Notes: generated by a model not told the origin, from the letters alone. A stretch of DNA of 36,808 bases from JAHELQ01 sp965603365 (GCA_965603365.1 CBFDCR010000052.1:1-36808); one strand, 5' to 3'. Positions 7,202 through 16,795 are shown, counted from the stretch's first letter. Numbers and translations: made by a program.

Positions 7202-9058
7202 ATGGAAAACAACAAATCGTGGTGGAAACAATGGGCGCAGCAGCGCTTCAGATGGCCCCTGCTGGTGCTTCTTTTGCTTGCATTTTTGATCGGTTACTTG
7301 ATCCGTGGGGGTAGTGGGGGTCAAATCAATCATATGTCACCCGAAGCCGCCGGGGAAACGTCGGCAGATCAAGCCAGCGTCCAGATATGGACCTGCTCCA
7401 TGCATCCCCAGATCCGCAAACCGGAGCCCGGGACCTGCCCCATCTGCGGCATGGACCTGGTTCCGGTTGCCAATACTTCGGAAGAGCAGTTAGGCCCGCG
7501 GCAATTGAAGCTCTCACCCTGGGCCGTTAAGCTGGCGGAGATAGATGCAGCCCCGGTTCAACGCCGTCGACTCTCTGCCAAAATGCGCCTGGCCGGCAAG
7601 GTGGCATACGATGAAACCCGGTTGAAATATATCTCCGCCCGGGTCCCCGGTAGGATCGACCGACTGTTTGTCGATTATACCGGCTCCGCTGTCGGGAAAG
7701 GAGATCCGCTGGTAAAACTGTACAGCCCCGAATTGATCGTGGCCCAGCAGGAGTTATTGCAGGCCCGGCAGACTCTGAACCGACTGAACAAAAGAACCCT
7801 TGCCGCCGCCCGGGAAAAGCTGCGCTTGTGGGGGCTCTCTGGCCGGCAAATCCAGGAGATTGAGCGGAGAAAAAACCCTGCCCAGCATCTGACCATCTTC
7901 TCCCCCATCGCCGGGGCGGTGATTCACAAAAATGCCGTCGAAGGTCTCTATGTCCAGACCGGCACCAGGATATACACCATCGCCGATCTATCCCGGGTGT
8001 GGCTGAAGCTGGATGCCTACGAATCGGATCTTTCCTGGCTCGGAATGGGACAAACGGTGGAATTTGAGACCGAAGCTTATCCCGGCGAAGTCTTCCGGGG
8101 AAAAGTTGCCTTTATCGATCCGGTATTGAATCCCCAGACTCGCACCGTTAAGGTCCGGGTCAATGTTCCCAACCCCCATAATAAATTAAAACCGGAAATG
8201 CTGGCACGGGCAAAGCTCCATGCCCTCTCCGTGGACATGCAGAAGGATGCCCCTCTGGTCATTCCGGCCACGGCGCCGCTGCTCACCGGCAAGCGGGCAG
8301 TGGTCTACGTGGCGGTACCCGGCAAAGAGGGGGTCTTTGAGGGCCGGGAAGTGGTGTTAGGTCCCCGGGCCGGCGATTATTATGAAGTCAAAGAAGGATT
8401 GGCTGAGGGAGAAATGGTGGTGGTAAACGGCGCCTTCAAAATCGACAGCGATTTGCAAATCCGGGCCAAACCCAGCATGATGAATCCTGAAGGCGGCGGG
8501 CCCGCCCCGGAACATCACCATCATCAAGGACAAATCCCCACTCAATCAGACAAACATACCGGTCAGCCCTCCCACTCTCAACAGAAGATCCCGGCGGCCT
8601 TTTCCGTTTCCATTGATTCGCTGACTTCTGAATATCTGGCCATGCAGCAGGCTCTCAGCCGCGACGATCTAAGAAAGACCCGGGAAGGAATCCACAGATT
8701 GAAAGAGTTTCTGGCTCTGGTGGATATGAAACTCCTTTCGGACCAAATCCATTTGGAATGGATGCAGCACCAGGAGGTATTACAGAGAACCGTTAAAAAA
8801 ATGGAGCAGAGCCGTGATATCGAAACCCTGCGGCGCCATTTTGCCGATTTGTCCGCCAGCATGACCGAGGTGGTCAAGAGGTTTGGAGGCAAAATCAAGA
8901 ACTCGCTCTATCGCTTCCACTGTCCCATGGCCCTGGATAACAAAGGTGCTTACTGGCTGCAGGGCCACCCCGACACCCGGAATCCCTACTTTGGTGCATC
9001 CATGCTCAAGTGTCAGGATTTGAAAGAAAAACTGGTTCCCCCGAGAACGAAAGAGTGA
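7202..9058 (+). CDS. CusB-type periplasmic adaptor with heavy-metal-binding domains
   Basis: A 618-aa RND membrane-fusion protein. An N-terminal TM anchor (about 18-36) is followed by a heavy-metal-binding domain with TCSMHP and CPICGMDLVP (Cys65, Cys79, Cys82), as in copper/silver CusB adaptors. The hairpin, barrel-sandwich and beta-barrel core spans about 100-420. A His-rich linker (EHHHHQGQ) near 437-442 leads to a helical DUF3347-like region (about 465-560), and a C-terminal segment starts at Cys574 (CPMALDNKGAYWLQ, ending MLKC). The several soft-metal sites argue for Cu(I)/Ag(I) delivery to the pump. The ATG at 7202 is favoured by AAGGAG about 9 nt upstream; an ATG at 7181 would overlap that site. 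Second-last gene of the operon. Confidence 0.92.
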   Translation: MENNKSWWKQWAQQRFRWPLLVLLLLAFLIGYLIRGGSGGQINHMSPEAAGETSADQASVQIWTCSMHPQIRKPEPGTCPICGMDLVPVANTSEEQLGPRQLKLSPWAVKLAEIDAAPVQRRRLSAKMRLAGKVAYDETRLKYISARVPGRIDRLFVDYTGSAVGKGDPLVKLYSPELIVAQQELLQARQTLNRLNKRTLAAAREKLRLWGLSGRQIQEIERRKNPAQHLTIFSPIAGAVIHKNAVEGLYVQTGTRIYTIADLSRVWLKLDAYESDLSWLGMGQTVEFETEAYPGEVFRGKVAFIDPVLNPQTRTVKVRVNVPNPHNKLKPEMLARAKLHALSVDMQKDAPLVIPATAPLLTGKRAVVYVAVPGKEGVFEGREVVLGPRAGDYYEVKEGLAEGEMVVVNGAFKIDSDLQIRAKPSMMNPEGGGPAPEHHHHQGQIPTQSDKHTGQPSHSQQKIPAAFSVSIDSLTSEYLAMQQALSRDDLRKTREGIHRLKEFLALVDMKLLSDQIHLEWMQHQEVLQRTVKKMEQSRDIETLRRHFADLSASMTEVVKRFGGKIKNSLYRFHCPMALDNKGAYWLQGHPDTRNPYFGASMLKCQDLKEKLVPPRTKE

Positions 9059-9077
9059 CTGGCAAAGGAGATAGACC

Positions 9078-12000
9078 ATGAACGATCAGAATGAATCTCA
9101 AGAATCGCCGAAGCGGTTGATCCTGGATCGGATCATCCTGTTTTGTTTGAACAACAAGCTGGTGGTGGTTCTCTTCGTCCTCCTGATCGTTTTCTGGGGG
9201 ATCATGGTGGCCCCCTTTGATTGGGATTTGATGGGGATTCGTCGGGACCCGGTGCCGGTAGACGCCATCCCCGATATCGGCGAAAACCAGCAAATTGTGT
9301 TCACCAAATGGCCGGGCCGCTCCCCCCAGGACGTGGAGGATCAGGTCACCTATCCCCTTACCGTTTCGCTGCTGGGGGTTCCGGGTGTCAAAACCGTGCG
9401 CAGTTTTTCCATGTTCGGCTTCTCCTCCATTTATACAATCTTTAAGGAAGAGGTAGATTTCTACTGGTCCCGGTCCCGAATCTTAGAAAAATTAAACAGC
9501 CTCCCCGCCGGAGCGCTGCCAGCGGATGCGCAGCCCACCCTGGGTCCCGACGCCACTGCCCTGGGCCAGATCTTCTGGTATACCCTGGAAGGGCGGGACG
9601 AGCAGGGTAATCCCACCGGCGGTTGGGACCTCCATGAACTGCGCACCATCCAGGACTGGTATGTGCGCTACACCCTCCTTGCCGCCGACGGCATCAGCGA
9701 GGTGGCCTCGGTGGGCGGCTTTGTCCAGGAGTACCAGATCGATGTGGACCCCGAGGCCATGCGAACCTACAATGTGGGTCTGGATGAAGTATTTACGGCG
9801 GTCAAGATGTCCAACCTGGATGTGGGGGCCCGTACCATCGAAATTAACCGGGTGGAATACGTGATCCGGGGAGTGGGTTTTGTCAAGAGCATTCAGGATA
9901 TCGGAAATACGGTGATCAAAGCCAACAACCATGTGCCCATCTATGTGAAGGATGTCGCCAGGGTGGGCATCGGCCCGGCCCTACGCCGCGGTGCGCTGGA
10001 CAAGGGCGGGGCGGAAGTCGTCGGCGGGGTGGCGGTGATTCGCTATGGGGGGAATCCCCTGAAGGCCATCAAAAACCTCAAGAAAAAGATCAAGGAGATC
10101 TCCCCGGGGCTTCCCAAAAAGAAATTAGCCGACGGCCGGGTCAGCCAGGTCGCCATCGTTCCCTTTTACGACCGCACCGGTCTGATCAACGAGACCCTGG
10201 GGACATTAAACAACGCCCTCAGCGAAGAGATCCTGGTGACCATTATTGTGGTGATTCTCATGCTCCTCAACCTGCGAAGTTCGCTGCTGATTTCCGGACT
10301 CTTGCCCCTGGCTGTGCTGATGTCCTTCATCGGCATGAAATACTTTAAGGTGGATGCCAACATCGTGGCCCTGTCGGGTATCGCCATTGCCATCGGCACC
10401 ATGGTGGATATGGGTATCGTCATTGTGGAGAATATCCTCAAACACCTTGAGAGAGCCAAACCGGAGGAGAACCGCCTCCAGGTGGTATTCCGGGGGGCCA
10501 GGGAGGTTGGCCGCGCGGTACTGACTGCGGTGGCCACCACGGTGGTCAGCTTTCTGCCGGTTTTTACCATGGTGGCAGCGGAAGGCAAACTCTTCCGTCC
10601 CCTGGCTTTCACCAAGACCTTTGCCATGATCGCTTCCATCATCGTGGCCCTTACCATCATTCCACCCTTTGCCCATCTGCTTTTCACCCGGAGGGCAGGC
10701 GGGAGCCGTTCCCGCCGCTATTTTAATTTTGTCCTCATGGCACTGGGGATTGTGCTGATCGTTGTACTCGCCTGGTGGATCGGCCTGATTGTGCTCCTGG
10801 TGGGCGCCTATCATGTGTGGCAGTACAAGGCTCCGGCGGCACTGAGGGAGTGGGCCCGCCGGGGCATCAATTACCTGGCGGTCTTTGTTGTGGGCATCAT
10901 CCTAACCGGCCACTGGCTCCCCTTAGGGCCGGAAAAGGGCTTGATCCTCAACTTCATATTCGTGGCCCTCATCATCGGGGGTATCCTGCTTTTTTTTCGC
11001 TTTTTCCAGAAGAGTTACGGCCGGATGTTAGGCTGGTTTCTTCGCCATAAGGGGTTCTTCTTCGCCATGATCGGTTTCATCCTGTTTCTGGGAATCATGA
11101 GTTGGTTGGGATTTCATGCCCTTTTCGGCTGGCTGCCGAATCCAATCCAACGGTTCGGCCCGGTCTCATACATCGCCCATAAATTCCCCGGTTTCGGCAA
11201 GGAGTTTATGCCCCCTCTGGACGAGGGGTCTTTTCTCTATATGCCCACCACCATGCCCCATGCCTCCATCGGTGAGGTGCTGGATGTGATGAAGAAGCAG
11301 GATATGGCCTTTGCCAGTATCCCGGAGATCGATACGGCGGTGGGCAAACTGGGGCGGGCCGATACTCCCCTCGATCCTGCCCCCATCTCTATGCTGGAAA
11401 CCGTCATCAATTACAAACCCCAATACATCACCGACGAGAAGGGCCGTCGCTTAAGATTCCGCTTCGCTCCCCAAAAGACCGATTACTTCCGCAGCCAGGA
11501 GGGGATACCGCTGCCGGCTCTCGATGGAATGCCTTATAAAGTCAGAGGCAAATACGAGCGGGATAAGGACGGTAACCTGATTCCCGACAACCGCGGCTAT
11601 CCCTTTCGCCTGTGGCGTCCCCCCCTGTTGCCGGATTTAAATCCCGGTCGGAAATACTGGCGGGGCATCCAATCCCCCGACGATATCTGGGATGAAATTG
11701 TCAAGGCCGGTTCGATCCCCGGTACCACCTCCGCTCCCAGGCTGCAGCCCATCGCCGCCCGCATCGTGATGCTGCAGTCCGGTATGCGGGCCCCCATGGG
11801 AATTAAAATCAAGGGCCCAGACCTGGAAACCATCGAAAAAGTGGGGCTTCAGTTTGAAAAATATCTAAAAGAGGTGCCAGCCGTAGAACCATCGGCGGTG
11901 ATTGCCGATCGCATCATCGGTAAACCCTACCTGGAAATCGAGATCGACCGCCAGGCCATTGCCCGCTACGGCATCAGACTGCAGAAAGTTCAGGAGGTCA

Positions 12001-12962
12001 TCGAGGTTGCTATCGGCGGCAGAACCGTTACGGTCACTGTGGAAGGGCGTGAGCGCTACCCGGTACGGGTGCGCTACCCCCGGGAGTTGCGCAACAGCCT
12101 GGAGGCCTTACAAAAAATCCTGGTGCCGGCACCCGATGGCAGCCAGATCCCTTTGGGCCAATTGGCAGCCATTAACTACGTACGGGGCCCTCAGGTTATC
12201 AAAAGCGAGGACACCTTCCTGGTGGGGTACGTGGTATTTGATAAAAAGCCCGGCTATGCCGAGGTGGATGTGGTGGAGCAGGCCCGGCGCCACCTTGCTG
12301 AAAAGATAGAAACAGGCGAACTGGAAATTCCTGCCGGGGCCAGCTACACCTTTGCCGGAAGCTATGAAAACCAGGTGCGTTCGCAGAAGACGCTGGCGGT
12401 CGTTCTGCCTCTGGCCCTTCTGATCATCTTTTTAATCCTCTACTTCCAGTTCAAACGGGTATCTACTACTGGCCTGGTTTTTTTGGGCATCGTTGTGGCC
12501 TGGGCAGGCGGGTTTCTCCTGATCTGGTTGTACGGTCAACCGTGGTTTTTAAACTTTTCGGTCTTCGGAGTCCACATGCAGGCGCTGTTCCAGATTCACC
12601 CCATCAACCTCAGCGTGGCCGTCTGGGTAGGTTTCCTGGCCCTCTTCGGCATCGCCTCGGACAACGGGGTTATCATGGCCACCTATCTGGAACAGGTGTT
12701 TGAAAAGAAGTCTCCGGCAACCATTGAGAAGGTGCGGCAGGCAGCGGTGGAGGCCGGAAATCGCAGAATCAGACCCGCCCTGATGACGGTGGCCACCACC
12801 ATCCTGGCCCTGCTGCCGGTTTTAACCTCCAGCGGACGGGGGTCTGACATCATGGTACCCATGGCCATCCCCTCCTTCGGCGGCATGCTCGTTTCGCTGC
12901 TCACCCTCTTCGTGGTGCCCGTTACCTATGCCTGGATCAAGGAGCTTCAGTTGAAACCGTAA
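9078..12962 (+). CDS. CusA/CzcA-family heavy-metal RND efflux pump
   Basis: A 1294-aa inner-membrane proton-driven pump. The heavy-metal RND signature GTMVDMGIVIVEN places Asp444 and Glu451 in the proton-relay helix, and the N-terminus shows the family motif DAIPDIGENQQIV. It is about 250 aa longer than CusA. One extra block (about 540-660) adds several hydrophobic segments between the first TM bundle and the second periplasmic half; a second insertion (about 775-900) lies in the periplasmic domain around PALDGMPYKVRGKYER. Such long forms occur in some environmental bacteria. AAGGAG precedes the ATG by about 8 nt. The stop overlaps the convergent clpC gene by 26 bp. With the adaptor and channel upstream this completes a tripartite pump; copper/silver is the likely substrate, inferred from the adaptor. 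Confidence 0.95.
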   Translation: MNDQNESQESPKRLILDRIILFCLNNKLVVVLFVLLIVFWGIMVAPFDWDLMGIRRDPVPVDAIPDIGENQQIVFTKWPGRSPQDVEDQVTYPLTVSLLGVPGVKTVRSFSMFGFSSIYTIFKEEVDFYWSRSRILEKLNSLPAGALPADAQPTLGPDATALGQIFWYTLEGRDEQGNPTGGWDLHELRTIQDWYVRYTLLAADGISEVASVGGFVQEYQIDVDPEAMRTYNVGLDEVFTAVKMSNLDVGARTIEINRVEYVIRGVGFVKSIQDIGNTVIKANNHVPIYVKDVARVGIGPALRRGALDKGGAEVVGGVAVIRYGGNPLKAIKNLKKKIKEISPGLPKKKLADGRVSQVAIVPFYDRTGLINETLGTLNNALSEEILVTIIVVILMLLNLRSSLLISGLLPLAVLMSFIGMKYFKVDANIVALSGIAIAIGTMVDMGIVIVENILKHLERAKPEENRLQVVFRGAREVGRAVLTAVATTVVSFLPVFTMVAAEGKLFRPLAFTKTFAMIASIIVALTIIPPFAHLLFTRRAGGSRSRRYFNFVLMALGIVLIVVLAWWIGLIVLLVGAYHVWQYKAPAALREWARRGINYLAVFVVGIILTGHWLPLGPEKGLILNFIFVALIIGGILLFFRFFQKSYGRMLGWFLRHKGFFFAMIGFILFLGIMSWLGFHALFGWLPNPIQRFGPVSYIAHKFPGFGKEFMPPLDEGSFLYMPTTMPHASIGEVLDVMKKQDMAFASIPEIDTAVGKLGRADTPLDPAPISMLETVINYKPQYITDEKGRRLRFRFAPQKTDYFRSQEGIPLPALDGMPYKVRGKYERDKDGNLIPDNRGYPFRLWRPPLLPDLNPGRKYWRGIQSPDDIWDEIVKAGSIPGTTSAPRLQPIAARIVMLQSGMRAPMGIKIKGPDLETIEKVGLQFEKYLKEVPAVEPSAVIADRIIGKPYLEIEIDRQAIARYGIRLQKVQEVIEVAIGGRTVTVTVEGRERYPVRVRYPRELRNSLEALQKILVPAPDGSQIPLGQLAAINYVRGPQVIKSEDTFLVGYVVFDKKPGYAEVDVVEQARRHLAEKIETGELEIPAGASYTFAGSYENQVRSQKTLAVVLPLALLIIFLILYFQFKRVSTTGLVFLGIVVAWAGGFLLIWLYGQPWFLNFSVFGVHMQALFQIHPINLSVAVWVGFLALFGIASDNGVIMATYLEQVFEKKSPATIEKVRQAAVEAGNRRIRPALMTVATTILALLPVLTSSGRGSDIMVPMAIPSFGGMLVSLLTLFVVPVTYAWIKELQLKP

Positions 12963-15414
12963 TTTTGAGACAATCCTTCGCGGGATCTTTTGAAATCTCA
13001 AGGTGATTGCCGTCTTTGACTTCACCGATGATAAGCATCTGGGAGAGTCTGTTCTCCACCCGATTGGCGATTTCCCGCTGCAGCGGCCGGGCACCGTAGG
13101 TTTCGGAGTAGCCCACATCGGCCAAAAATTTCTTGGCCCCATCGTCAATCGCGAGAGTGAGATTTTTCTCGCCCAGGTTTTTTTTAAGTTTTTCGATCTC
13201 CAGATCCAATATCTTCAAGATATGATCTTTGGTGAGTTTATGGAACACAATGATGTCGTCGATGCGGTTCAAAAATTCCGGTTTGAACACTTTCTTGAGG
13301 CGGTTGAACACCATTTTCCTGGTATTCCGATAGTTTTCTTCCGTCTCCATCATGGTAAAGCCGATGTTCTTGACCTCTTTTTGCAGGATATCGCTGCCGA
13401 TATTGGAGGTGCCGATGATAATGGTATTTTTAAAATCAACGGTGATGCCTTGAGAGTCGGTAATTCGGCCATTGTCGAATATTTGTAATAAAATATTGAA
13501 TACATCGGGGTGGGCCTTTTCGATTTCGTCCAGCAGTACCACCGAATAGGGGTTGCGGCGGACGATTTCGGTCAATTGTCCCCCTTCGCCGTACCCCACG
13601 TATCCTGGCGGCGATCCGATTATTCTCGAGACCGTATGACGTTCCATGTACTCGGACATGTCCAGTCGTACTAATTTATTTTCGTCATCGAACAGGAATT
13701 CGGCCAGGGTTCTGGCCAGTTCGGTCTTGCCCACACCGGTAGGTCCCAAAAACAGGAATGCACCGATGGGTTTATTCTGGCTTTTCAGACCGGCCCGGTT
13801 CCGGCGAATGGCGTGGCTCACCGCCTTGACCGCCTCGTTTTGACCGATGATGCGTTTGTGGATATTTTTCTCCATCGAGATGAGACGCTCCTTTTCGGTT
13901 TGGGTGATCCGGGTTACCGGGATGTTAATCCAACCGGCCAGCACTTGGGCAATGTCATCCTTAGACACCACATTATCCATCTCTTTCACCGTACTTTTCC
14001 ATTCTTTAATCTTCTGTTCCAATTGGGCGTCGATATTGACGATCTGCTGCTGCAGCCGGGCCACTTCTTCGTATTTCTGGCTGTAAAAGGCATCGTTTTT
14101 CACCGATAGGAGACGTTCACGCTCCTTTTTTAAGGTCCTGATTTCCGGCGGGACGTAGATCATTTCCAGGTGTTTCTGACTGCCCGCCTCATCGATCAGG
14201 TCGATAGCCTTATCGGGTAAAAACCGCTCGCTGACATAGCGCTGGGATAATTTGGCTGCCACTTCCAGCGCCTCGGGTGCATAGATGATCTGATGGTGCC
14301 GCTCATAATAGTCTTTTAAACCCCGAAGAATCTTAATGGTGTCATCGGCATTGGGTTCTTTGACGTGGATGATTTGAAATCGCCTTTCCAGGGCTTTGTC
14401 CTTTTCAATGTAGCGTTTGTACTCTTCTAAAGTAGTGGCACCGATGCACTGCAGTTGCCCCCGGGCTAAGGCCGGTTTTAAAATATTGGAGGCAGAGATA
14501 TTATCGGAGCCTGGACCGCCGGTGGCTATCGTATGGACTTCATCGATAAATAGAATGATGGAGCCTTTGGCATTGATGATCTCGTCCTTTATTTGTTTAA
14601 GTCGTTCTTCAAACTCCCCCTTGAATTTGGCGCCGGCCACCACTTCGGTCATATCCAGTAAGAGGATCTCTTTGCTGAGGAGGATTTCCGGCACATCGGC
14701 TTCGGCGATTTTTTGGGCCAGGCCCTCTACGATCACGGTCTTGCCTACCCCCGGAGGGCCGATTAATACAGGATTGTTTTTCTTGCGGCGGGAGAGTATC
14801 TGAATGATTCGGTTGATTTCGACTTCCCGGCCGATTACCGCGTCCAGATTGCCTTTGCGGGCCATTTCGGTCAAATTGGTGGTATAAAGGTCCAGGGCAG
14901 TCTCCTGGCTTTCGGCACTCTTTTCGTTAATTTTTCTAGGCCCCCTGATCTCCTGGAGGGCCTTGCGGCACTCCGATAGGCTCAAGCCGACATTCAGCAG
15001 TATGTTTCGGGTCATGCCGGCCTTATCCGAGAAAAAGGCCAGGAACAGGGTGCCGGTGCTGATGTATTTATCCTGAAACTCATTAGAAATATTTCGAGCC
15101 ACCTCGAAAATCCCCTCCACTTCACGGGTGATATGGACTTTGACCGCATCCATTTTCTCCAGTTTAATTTCGTCAGTGGGGGAGATGACCCGGTATATTT
15201 TATCCATAATTTGGTCTCGCAGGGCCATTTCGTCTTTGTTTAGGGTCTTAAATATTTTTAGCACAATCGAATCCGGCTGCTCCAACAGGCCCAACAATAA
15301 GTATTCGGGATGAAAGATATTTTTTTTCTGGTTGACCATCTCCATCATGCCGATATTGAGCGCCTCGATCACCTTTTCCGATGCCTGTAAGGTATATCTA
15401 TGAAACGTTGTCAT
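12937..15414 (-). CDS. clpC: ClpC-type AAA+ ATPase
   Basis: An 825-aa Hsp100 unfoldase that would feed substrates to ClpP. It has a Clp N-domain (1-155), first AAA+ module with GPPGVGKT at 219-226 and ILFIDE near 288-292, a short coiled middle segment (about 425-475, much shorter than in the ClpB disaggregase), and second AAA+ module with GPTGVGKT at 557-564 and LLDE at 627-630. An IGF tripeptide at 684-686 is at the usual ClpP-docking loop, which supports ClpC over ClpB. The ATG at 15414 has a perfect AGGAGG 6 nt upstream. The 126-bp AT-rich spacer shared with the divergent TetR gene shows no clear CIRCE or CtsR operator. No ClpP or McsAB genes are nearby. Confidence 0.93.
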   Translation of the reverse strand: MTTFHRYTLQASEKVIEALNIGMMEMVNQKKNIFHPEYLLLGLLEQPDSIVLKIFKTLNKDEMALRDQIMDKIYRVISPTDEIKLEKMDAVKVHITREVEGIFEVARNISNEFQDKYISTGTLFLAFFSDKAGMTRNILLNVGLSLSECRKALQEIRGPRKINEKSAESQETALDLYTTNLTEMARKGNLDAVIGREVEINRIIQILSRRKKNNPVLIGPPGVGKTVIVEGLAQKIAEADVPEILLSKEILLLDMTEVVAGAKFKGEFEERLKQIKDEIINAKGSIILFIDEVHTIATGGPGSDNISASNILKPALARGQLQCIGATTLEEYKRYIEKDKALERRFQIIHVKEPNADDTIKILRGLKDYYERHHQIIYAPEALEVAAKLSQRYVSERFLPDKAIDLIDEAGSQKHLEMIYVPPEIRTLKKERERLLSVKNDAFYSQKYEEVARLQQQIVNIDAQLEQKIKEWKSTVKEMDNVVSKDDIAQVLAGWINIPVTRITQTEKERLISMEKNIHKRIIGQNEAVKAVSHAIRRNRAGLKSQNKPIGAFLFLGPTGVGKTELARTLAEFLFDDENKLVRLDMSEYMERHTVSRIIGSPPGYVGYGEGGQLTEIVRRNPYSVVLLDEIEKAHPDVFNILLQIFDNGRITDSQGITVDFKNTIIIGTSNIGSDILQKEVKNIGFTMMETEENYRNTRKMVFNRLKKVFKPEFLNRIDDIIVFHKLTKDHILKILDLEIEKLKKNLGEKNLTLAIDDGAKKFLADVGYSETYGARPLQREIANRVENRLSQMLIIGEVKDGNHLEISKDPAKDCLKITVSTEAP

Positions 15415-15540
15415 TTTTTTCCTCCTGACGACTTGTCATCAATATATACATGAACTCAAAAATCTTATAACAATTCGCTCACATATATATATCATTAATA
15501 TTATAATAAAAACAACTTTTTTTCAACAAAAAAATAAAAA

Positions 15541-16152
15541 ATGAAACGAAAACTCGAATATTTTTTAGAAGAACGGAAAGCCGACATTGTGACGGCGGTG
15601 TTGAGACTGGCCGACCGGTTCGGTATCCGGGGTATTACCACCAAAAGGATTGCCGAGGAGGTGGGATTCGTCGAAGGGGCGCTTTACAAACATATACGCT
15701 CGAAGGGGGAAATTTTTTCCACCATCCTGGATGTGTCCGAGATGTTAATCAAGGATCAATTCCAGCAGATCGAAGCCCTAAACTTAAAAGCCGATGCGGC
15801 ACTGCGGCAGTGGTTGTTATTTGCCGTCACCTATCTGGAGGAGTTTCCCGGTGTGTACCGGATACTGTTCAGCGATGAGTTATACAATGAGAATAAGAAC
15901 CTGTTTTATAAATTTAAGGACATTACGATCTTTCTGCGGGAGACATTCGAGGCGATTATCCGCCGGGGGATTAAAGACCGGATTTTTAGAAAAGAACTCA
16001 ATCCGGAGGTTGCATCTGTCCTTTATTTAGGTGTCGTGCACACCGCCTTTACCATGTGGAATCTCCTGGAGGAGCGGAAAAAGAAGTTTCAGGAACTGGC
16101 CACACCGATTTTCGATGAGTTCTTGAAGACATTGTTGACTGAAGTGAGTTAA
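15541..16152 (+). CDS. TetR-family transcriptional regulator
   Basis: A 203-aa one-component regulator. The N-terminal helix-turn-helix spans about residues 13-60 (FGIRGITTKRIAEEVG, then EGALYKHIRSKGEIF), followed by an all-helical ligand-binding domain. The sequence just upstream is A-rich and has no proper ribosome binding site; the ATG at 15541 fits the start of the HTH domain well. It is divergent from clpC, so the shared AT-rich spacer may be its operator. Downstream lies only a broken outer-membrane protein relic, so its original target operon may have been lost. The ligand cannot be predicted. Confidence 0.9.
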   Translation: MKRKLEYFLEERKADIVTAVLRLADRFGIRGITTKRIAEEVGFVEGALYKHIRSKGEIFSTILDVSEMLIKDQFQQIEALNLKADAALRQWLLFAVTYLEEFPGVYRILFSDELYNENKNLFYKFKDITIFLRETFEAIIRRGIKDRIFRKELNPEVASVLYLGVVHTAFTMWNLLEERKKKFQELATPIFDEFLKTLLTEVS

Positions 16153-16155
16153 AAC

Positions 16156-16327
16156 ATGAGACGTTTAATCGATCGTTGGTCCAACTTTGTCGTCCGTTTC
16201 TCCACCAACCTTTTAAACGTGGATCTGGGGCTCTCTTATTACCTGGGCAATGGATGAGGAGAAGACCAAATTCGGAGTACTTAAGGACGACAAACACCTC
16301 TACCTGGGTTTCCGTATCGATTTTTGA
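16156..16327 (+). pseudogene. Relic of an outer-membrane beta-barrel protein (3' end, frameshifted)
   Basis: Two short frames just after the TetR gene read as one interrupted C-terminus. The first (16156-16257) ends in NLLNVDLGLSYYLGNG and then stops. The second, in the next frame (from about 16250), gives KTKFGVLKDDKHLYLGFRID followed by a final Phe at 16325. Alternating hydrophobic/aromatic strands and a terminal Phe are the usual closing strands of an outer-membrane barrel. The first frame begins with its own ATG, so most of the gene is missing. A +1 shift near 16250 joins the two. It could also be two unrelated tiny ORFs, but the strand pattern makes that less likely. Confidence 0.55.
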
Positions 16328-16331
16328 TGCC

Positions 16332-16739
16332 CTATTGAAAGTACTCCTCCAGCCAGGCGTGGATTTCATCCCGGACAGTGCGGAACACCGTAAGGATCTC
16401 CTCCTCGCTGCCTTCGGCTAAGGAGGGATCGGTGAATCCCTTGTGGGCATACGCTCCGGCTCCCGGGAAAAAGGGGCAGACCTCTCTGGCCTGGTCACAC
16501 ACCGTCACCACCAGGTCGATGTCCTGGCCTAAAAAGGGTTCCGTACTCTTGGCGGTGGCTCCGATCATATCGATGCCGATTTCCTGCATCACCCGGATGG
16601 CATAGGGATTCACCTCGCCCGGCTGTGTCCCGGCGCTGTAAGCGCAAAATCGCTCTTTATAAAAGTGGTTGACAAGCCCTTCGGCCATCTGGGATCTGGC
16701 CGAGTTATGGGTACAGATAAATAGTACTTTTTTCTTCAT
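16332..16739 (-). CDS. arsC: Thioredoxin-coupled arsenate reductase (LMW-phosphatase fold)
   Basis: A 135-aa ArsC of the low-molecular-weight tyrosine phosphatase fold. It reduces arsenate to arsenite using a cysteine relay and thioredoxin. The nucleophile loop CTHNSARS starts at Cys9, and the relay cysteines appear in VTVCDQAREVC at about residues 80 and 87. The ATG at 16739 is chosen because AGGA lies about 9 nt upstream and the phosphatase fold begins there; a longer frame to 16781 adds 14 residues without a ribosome binding site. No arsR or arsenite exporter is nearby, so it stands alone next to a hydrolase gene. Confidence 0.92.
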   Translation of the reverse strand: MKKKVLFICTHNSARSQMAEGLVNHFYKERFCAYSAGTQPGEVNPYAIRVMQEIGIDMIGATAKSTEPFLGQDIDLVVTVCDQAREVCPFFPGAGAYAHKGFTDPSLAEGSEEEILTVFRTVRDEIHAWLEEYFQ

Positions 16740-16795
16740 TTTTTTTATCCTATCTGGAAATTTTATTGAATTTCTCTCCATTCTGCAATAAAATT

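Noticed and set aside
12937..12962. Shared terminator between the RND pump and clpC genes
   Set aside because: The genes overlap convergently by 26 bp and no hairpin followed by a T-run could be seen on either strand.
15415..15540. CIRCE or CtsR operator for clpC
   Set aside because: The AT-rich spacer has no match to the CIRCE inverted repeat or to a CtsR heptad direct repeat that I could find by eye.
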